Assembly: GCF_010183535.1 (NCBI RefSeq)
Contig: NC_071331.1
Location: forward strand, 12,028,001 to 12,092,000
Source of the DNA: Caenorhabditis remanei
Taxonomy: Eukaryota > Nematoda > Chromadorea > Rhabditida > Rhabditidae
Direction of reading: 5' to 3'
DNA length: 64,000 bases
Shown piece by piece: positions 57,888 to 64,000 of this stretch. The position numbers and the translations under genes are program-made. The notes beneath the pieces are model-generated. The model saw nothing but the letters and a program-made list of their open reading frames with translations. It was not told the origin of the DNA and made no database searches. Numbering within the stretch: the first letter of the stretch is position 1; each line of letters opens with the position of its first letter.

Positions 57888-60800
57888 TCAATCTAAATGC
57901 TGAAGTGGTTCTTCTTCTCGAGGAATTTCCGGTTGAATCCTTTCTTTTTTTCGCCGTTTTAACAGTAACTCTTCCGGATGCCAAAATCTGAAACATCGAT
58001 AGAATTGGAATTATAGATGTTACGAAATTCTTACTTCAAATAAACTGTGACTCCAATAGAAATAATCAAAATGATAACACATAAAAAGAGTAAGAAGATG
58101 AGGACATTCACAAACTTGTGAGGCTCATCATCGTAGTCTTTGTATTTTTTTCGATATCGGGAAGTTGTTGTGATAGCAGTGGTTGTGGAACGGAGTCTGA
58201 AATAAGTATTCAGTTTCAGAAACACAATTAATTTTTTTTAGCAAAGAACAGACATTGTTTCCACGCTTGGAGTAGATTCAGGATTTTGTAAAACTACAAG
58301 AGATACGAGTCTTCAATGTCGTCCAGTTGTATTTACAGTTTCATTAAAATCTAGTGACAACTCTCGTTTCCAGAAATTTCAGTCAATATCAAAATTTTTC
58401 CCGTTTCAAAATATTGGTATAGCTTCTTATTTTATAGTTTTGCTAGTTCTTGAGTTGCTGTGACAGGAAACTAACTTCGTGCTCATTTTATCCGTCGTCT
58501 TTACTCCTTCTAACTCATCCAACGTCTCCAGAATACTTTTCCTCGGTGTAGTCGTCATTTCCATAGTTTTCTTCTCCTTTTCAGTTGTTGACTGTGTTGA
58601 TGTATACACTCTTTCCATGATTCCTTTCTGTGCATTCTCCACAAATGTCATCCATTGCTTCGTTTCTTCTGTTGGATCCAGGCAAACACTTTCATTCGTT
58701 CCGGGAAGAGCTTCCAACATCCAAACTGTTCCATGACCATTCAGATCACAATTCAGGTCATCGATGTCGTCAATCTAAATCAGGTGATTACTTTTTCAAT
58801 GATGTTTCATCTTGAATTTTTTAGATATTAGAACGATTGGACAATTTTTCAGTTCCCTCGCATAATTAAATAGAGAATTTAGTATATCAGTATAGTTTTT
58901 TGCCATGATTATTATATTTTCAAAAAAAAAAACGTCTTCTTATATTCACATCGACAGCTCATATGTCACAATAACTGTTTCAATGCCTTGTTGTAAATTA
59001 AAAACAAATTTACTGACAGTCTGTCTTCCTCTCCAGTTTTTTTTTAGAAAAAAAATTTTAAACTTTTCCGTTCACCACCGCTAAACCAAAATGTCTTACC
59101 TTCGCTCGATTCGTTCTCTTCATCAACCATCTCTGCAAATCGGACGGTGATTCACAATCACATGCGAATCGACTGAAGTTTCCACCCAATCGTATCTGAA
59201 CTTTTCTTCTCTTTTATTATCATTCGCTTTCTCAAATGAAACTGAAAGTTGGACGAATCACACATCGATTACCACAAAAAACCTCTGTTCTTCTTCTCTT
59301 TCTTATCAACTTGGAACAACAAAACTAGTTTTCAAAATGAAGTTGCGAACTTCCTCTTTCAAAATTGACCAACCTTCTTCAAATTGTCCAAATGAGTCAG
59401 TGACGTGGCTGGAAGTTGATCCAGTGGGTTGTCGGAAAGATATAGATGTGTGAGAGATGGCAGTTTGGAAATGGAATCAGGGATATAGGTGATGGCAGAT
59501 GATGTGATTTCCAGATGGGTTAGATTTGCAAGATCAGACAGTTTTTCCTGGAAAAAACAGGAAGTATCAGTCAAAGGAATGTGATGGGAACCATTATTAA
59601 ACCGTGTATTGGGCTTTAACTGTGGAGTGAAGCTTAAATTATGAAATTGAAACATGGTTTAGGTTCAAGTTATTTGGATACAGAGAGTGATGAAAAGTGA
59701 TTATTTCATAACGGCGACCTAATGTTTTTCCATAAATAATTAAAAGCTTTCACGAAATTGGGAAACCGAGTTTTTTTTCTGCATTTTTTTTCTCTGCGAC
59801 CACTCACCATTTCCTTCGATGTCATTTTGCTATTCGTAATTTTCAATGCTCTCAAATTGCTCAACTTCTTCAAGTTTTCAGCCTGAAAGTCCATCAATTA
59901 GTCTCGGCTCCTCTCCGCTTCACCCCACTTCAAAAACCTTCCAATCCGTCTGATTCATATGCAATTGTGTCAATGGAGACGGTAGTTTTCCAAGCTTATC
60001 CCATCTCAATTTGTCACAAACCATTATGTTTTGAGATGTCTGAAAACCAATTCAATTAGTTCCATCATTCCTTCTTCTTTTCTCTGTTTACTTCGTTTCT
60101 CTTCTCTTCTTTTCCTTATCATCCAAGAAAAAACCGAAAGTGTAAAGTAAATTGAAACCGCCCGTTTCTTCTGTCCTTAACAACAGAGATCCAGTGGAAA
60201 TAGTGTACGTTTAGGGGGAGACGCAGAGAAATTCCAAAAAAAGTTTGTGATCAAGAGAAAATTGACAGTATAAAAGGGACGTTAAGGCAAGAAGAAGACA
60301 TCATCCACATTTGATCATCTCAAAAAATGGAGGACAACAAAATCAAGGTAAATTTTTCGAAATGTTTTGTTTTTTCGATAATTCATTGAACGATTTTGAA
60401 ATTTCTAAGTTTTCAACAACTTTAGGCCTACCGCCTCATCGGCTATGCTGCTGTCTCCCTCTCAGCCGTCGGAATTCTTTCCGTCTGCATCACTCTTCCA
60501 CTCGTCTACTCCTACGTGAGCAACCTCCGTTCCCAAATGCATTCGGAGCTCCGTCACTGCCGTGACACCGTCAACACCGTCTACGCTACCGCCGTCGCCA
60601 TGCCTGCTCTTCCCGGGAGGATCAACCGTACCGCCCGTCAGGCCGGATACGATGTTGCCGTTCAAGACGCACCAGCTCAAGAGGCCGGATCTTGCGATGG
60701 ATGTTGCTTGCCAGGAGCCGCTGGACCAGTCGGAGCAGCCGGACGCCCAGGAACTCCAGGACGCCCAGGAGCACCAGGAGCCCCAGGACATCCAGGAAAG

Positions 60801-63779
60801 CCACCACAATCACCATGTGAGCCATTGACTCCACCACCATGCCCAGCTTGCCCACCAGGACCACCAGGAGCTCCAGGAGCACCAGGAAAGCCAGGAGCAG
60901 AGGGACCACCAGGAGCCCCCGGACACGATGGACCAAACGGAGGACCAGGACAACCAGGACAACCAGGACCACACGGACCAAATGGACATCCAGGAAAGCC
61001 AGGACCACAAGGACCACAAGGACCACCAGGACACTCCGACGAGCCAAAACCAGGACAACCAGGACAGCCAGGACGTGCTGGACCACGTGGACCACGTGGA
61101 GTCGCTGGACTCAAGGGCAAGGACGGAGCTCCAGGAGCACCAGGACAACCAGGACCACGTGGAGGAGCAGGAGAGCCAGGACAAGATGGAGCTCCAGGAC
61201 AACCAGGAGTTCCAGGAGCCGATGGAACTCCAGGAGAGAAGGGAATCTGTCCAAAGTACTGCGCCATCGATGGAGGAGTCTTCTTCGAGGACGGATCAAG
61301 ACGCTAGATTTCTTATCGTGTCTTCCATTTTTTATAAAGATTTTAGCATGCAACATTTCTTTTCGTTACTATTCCTTGCGATCGGATCTTTCAAAAACAG
61401 AAAAGAAATTATCATCTCACAAGTTTGAAAAAGAGAGAAACACTGTTGTTTTTTAGTGATGGCGGTAAAGTAGGAGCAAATGTCAAAAATTTATAAAAGA
61501 ATCACACATTTTGTGATGATCGTGAATGATTACGTTCTAAAACTCTGCTAAAATAAGTCTGCTAAAATCTCCCTCCGAATCTCACTCCATGAAATTTCCC
61601 GTTTCAAAAGTCTCATTTCTGATCGACTAAACCAGATCAGCCAGTACCGTGTTTTTGTACGATTGAATTGTAACTCACTCTAACACTCGAAACATCAGCA
61701 GATCTCAAGCATCTACAAGTCGGTGGACACTCGAATCGACACTCACAATCCTTCTTTTGACAGCATTCACAGTCTGCTTCACACATCTGAAAATTACTGT
61801 TTCAGATAGCAAACATTTATTGATGCGAGAAGTTAGAGTGATGGGTTTAAGTCCGGAGAACATACTCACATTAGCATATTTACAGAGAAGTTGATTTCTC
61901 GAATGAGCCAAGGCTAATGACATAGTCTTCTCTGGTTTCAGAATGTTAGAGCATTCGATTGCTTGAAGATCTCCGATTGATATGTTCTGAAAACTTGTAA
62001 ACATTTGGGAGCTCTATCCATCTACTTATCTCATACCTTCGATTCAGCATCCATCAACCATTTATGATTACAATGACACAGTAACGGATTCGCAGATAAA
62101 AATAGTTTCATCTGGTACTTTGAACCTCGGAAACTCGACGCCTTCACTTCTTTTAAACTGTTGTTTCTAGAAAATCGTTTAGATTTTTCCTCTAGTTATT
62201 AACAAAAAACTCACTTCAAATCCAAAAGTATCAAATTCGGAAGATGCTCAAAGGCGAATTCATGAAGGTAGTTCAACCGATTATTCGACAAATCCGCATG
62301 TTTCAATTCTGCAGGTAGAACATTCACAGCTCCTGTTGACAGACCTGCCACGAATTCAAGACGATTTCCTGATAAGTCGAGTCGTTTTAGGTTTCTGGCA
62401 CTGGCTGGGACGTAGTGGATAGTTGAGACGAGATTATGACGGATGGATAAATCGGTTAGGTTTTCGGGGAATCTGAAATAAAAATAAACTTTTCTCAGTT
62501 TCAAGATTCTATTGAAAATTGGGTTTCATGAGATGCAATAATAGTTTCATTTCATTACCTCCTAAAATCGATGTTTGTAATCTTGTTATTATTCATCGTT
62601 ATCACTTTCAACTTCGTCAAAGATATCAGTGTATTCGTCAGAAATCCAATGTCATTATCACTCAAATCCAAATGAATCAAGTTGCTGAAAGAATTCGATT
62701 CTTGAAAATTGTATTCACAGATTTGCTTACTGTAGAGATCTCAATGAATAAGGTTCAATCCTTAATCGATTTCCAGACAAATCCAGCGTCATCAGGTTGG
62801 GACAATGGGCAAATATTTCTCGGGGAAAGTCGGTGATGTTGGCATTTTTCAGAATCAGAGAGTAGAGTTGGCCGAGACCCTGGAATCATTAATTTTCTGT
62901 TTCAGAATTTTCAAATTTTCGCTCTCAAACTTGTAGAAAAGTGTTCTCACCGCAAAAAGGCCATCTGGAACTACATCAATTAGACATCTATCCAGTTCAA
63001 GTCGATCCAGATTCCGGAATCCTTGAAACAATGAATGAGGCGGAGTCGAGATTTTCGGAGAATGATATGGGCATTTTATGGTGAGAGTACGAACGAGATC
63101 CGGGCGAGCCAATTGAAGAGTTGTGGCGTTGAGCTGGAAACTTAGTGTAATGTGTGGGTAACTATGAGTAGAAGAGGTGTGGAAGGAAACTGTAGTGAGA
63201 CTATTTGCACGAAACGGTTTTTACAGCTCCGTTCCACCGAGAAAATAAAAATAAAAACGTTGACAAAATGATTTCAGTGGAGAGAAATTGTGAATACCGT
63301 ATGGTTAACCCTTTTTGAGAAGAGTCAATGTTTCAAATAGAGAATTATTTCGGAAGGTTTGTTTTGGGGTAGTTAGTTCAACTTCCATTTCTTGGACCCT
63401 GAACAATTTTTTCTAGTATTTTGAATTTTCAGCAACTCTATAAATTTGTATTTTTTCGTTGACTAGACTGCAGCTTTTGATTCCATTTGCTACTCCCCAA
63501 ACTAATTTTTTATTCTACCAATATAGCATGTACTTGTATACTGTTACTTGTGCACCCACGCGAACACAAATTGATAATTGCATCAGCTAGTAAATAGTCA
63601 CTGTCTCCCCATCCAATTACCTGTTCCCACTTGCAAATGAGATGAACTTGTTGGTTCTGCTCGTTATCCGAATAGCATTGACATCTTGTCGGACACGGGA
63701 ATAATGACGGTGATGACGTGTCAATTGGGTGCAGAGAAATGTGGAGAAGAAGAAGATGAAGAAGAGGGAAGAAGGACAT
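57888..63779 (-). CDS. Single-pass transmembrane leucine-rich-repeat protein
   Basis: Cell-surface LRR protein, 745 aa. Exons: 63779-63621, 63133-62951, 62879-62731, 62684-62559, 62472-62215, 62166-62037, 61986-61870, 61786-61679, 60039-59938, 59882-59808, 59547-59374, 59195-59100, 58774-58476, 58196-58035, 57987-57888. A signal peptide ([14 protein letters not shown]) precedes a cysteine cap (CPTRCQC). LRRs follow ([42 protein letters not shown]), then a C-cap ([13 protein letters not shown]). A second cap (CPPTCRC), shorter LRRs ([11 protein letters not shown]) and a second C-cap ([16 protein letters not shown]) come next. A Thr-rich stalk, a transmembrane helix near 685-710 ([17 protein letters not shown]) and a 35-residue basic/acidic tail complete it. 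The ligand is unknown and I do not recognise a named orthologue. The intron 60040-61678 contains a collagen gene on the other strand. Confidence 0.88.
60269..60275 (+). promoter_or_regulatory. TATA box of the nested collagen gene
   Basis: TATAAAA 52 bases before the collagen ATG, a normal distance for a strongly expressed worm cuticle collagen with a short 5' UTR. Confidence 0.6.
60327..61307 (+). CDS. Cuticle collagen
   Basis: Structural collagen of the nematode cuticle, secreted by hypodermis. Two exons, 60327-60347 and 60426-61307, give 300 aa. [20 protein letters not shown] starts the N-terminal domain with its membrane-spanning hydrophobic segment (residues about 11-38). A possible furin-type site (RINRTAR) and a Cys cluster (CDGCC) follow. 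Gly-X-Y blocks interrupted by Cys-containing spacers ([12 protein letters not shown]) come next, and a C-terminal non-collagen cap has two Cys ([12 protein letters not shown]). CCA and GGA codons dominate, as in highly expressed collagens. The whole gene lies inside an intron of the LRR receptor gene on the opposite strand. Confidence 0.95.
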
Positions 63780-64000
63780 ATACCATGAAGAAGCGAGGAT
63801 AGATCAAATGGATTGAGTTGAGCTGAACTTGAATGGATTATGAAATGAAAAGAAAAAAGAGGAAGGAAAAGGAAATTGGGTTGACTTGGATATGAAGAAG
63901 AACTGAAAGAAAAGGGGAGTTGGAGGAACAAATTATAGGTTTATGGGCTTCTGTCAGTTTGAAAAATGGGTCTAAGCGGAGTCAGATGGTCTAAAGGAAA
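63780..64000. other. Upstream region of the LRR gene
   Basis: The frame upstream of the chosen ATG stays open for about 50 codons with another hydrophobic stretch, so the start could be further 5'. No other feature. Confidence 0.4.

Noticed and set aside
60462..61267. Long Gly/Pro and Ser/Trp-rich frames antisense to the collagen
   Set aside because: These are mirror translations of the Gly-X-Y repeat codons of the real collagen gene on the plus strand.

Overview
The window is nematode nuclear DNA, almost certainly a non-elegans Caenorhabditis. The evidence is AT-rich intergenic DNA, many short introns with the worm acceptor TTTCAG, compact genes, a cuticle collagen, a nematode-type C-type lectin and transthyretin-like genes. 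There is also a clear nlp-35 / elo-1 / elo-7 / fbl-1 block. From memory, these sit on C. elegans chromosome IV (cosmids C33A12 and F56H11), so the window looks like a conserved autosomal segment. Species was not determined.

Layout. 0.4-3.2 kb (+) is a complete UDP-glycosyltransferase, convergent with a C-type lectin (3.2-4.7 kb, -). 5-9 kb (-) holds a broken transthyretin-like copy, an intact transthyretin-like gene, a small C2CH (THAP-like) zinc-finger gene and the mitochondrial persulfide dioxygenase ETHE1. A degenerate tRNA-like sequence lies at 9.2 kb. 11.4-14.4 kb (-) holds a tiny acidic protein and the UPF0462/C4orf33 homologue, whose last intron carries two copies of a dispersed repeat. 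16.5 kb has a foldback MITE. 18.8-19.7 kb (+) is a small secreted protein of unknown function. 20.2-20.8 kb (-) is the nlp-35 neuropeptide precursor. 25.4-26.1 kb (-) is complex I subunit NDUFA5, with possible downstream short ORFs. 27.9-31.7 kb (+) is the tandem pair of fatty-acid elongases elo-1 and elo-7. 31.9-33.6 kb (-) is a two-transmembrane PPxY protein. 33.6-40.5 kb has no recognisable gene.

40.5-45.3 kb is a mobile-element nest. A GC-rich foldback MITE is followed by an intact RTE-like non-LTR retrotransposon (968-aa endonuclease plus reverse transcriptase). The retrotransposon sits inside a 907-bp Tc1-like foldback element and is flanked by an apparently identical 387-bp direct duplication.

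48.3-54.0 kb (+) is fibulin (fbl-1) with both alternative C-termini. 55.0-57.7 kb (+) is an SLC22-like MFS transporter. 57.9-63.8 kb (-) is a single-pass transmembrane leucine-rich-repeat protein, and one of its introns contains a complete cuticle collagen gene on the opposite strand.

Most genes are housekeeping or secretory and not pathway-linked; elo-1 and elo-7 are the obvious functional pair. Exon boundaries below were joined by eye, and for the main genes all intron phases close into uninterrupted frames. No transcript or database evidence was available.
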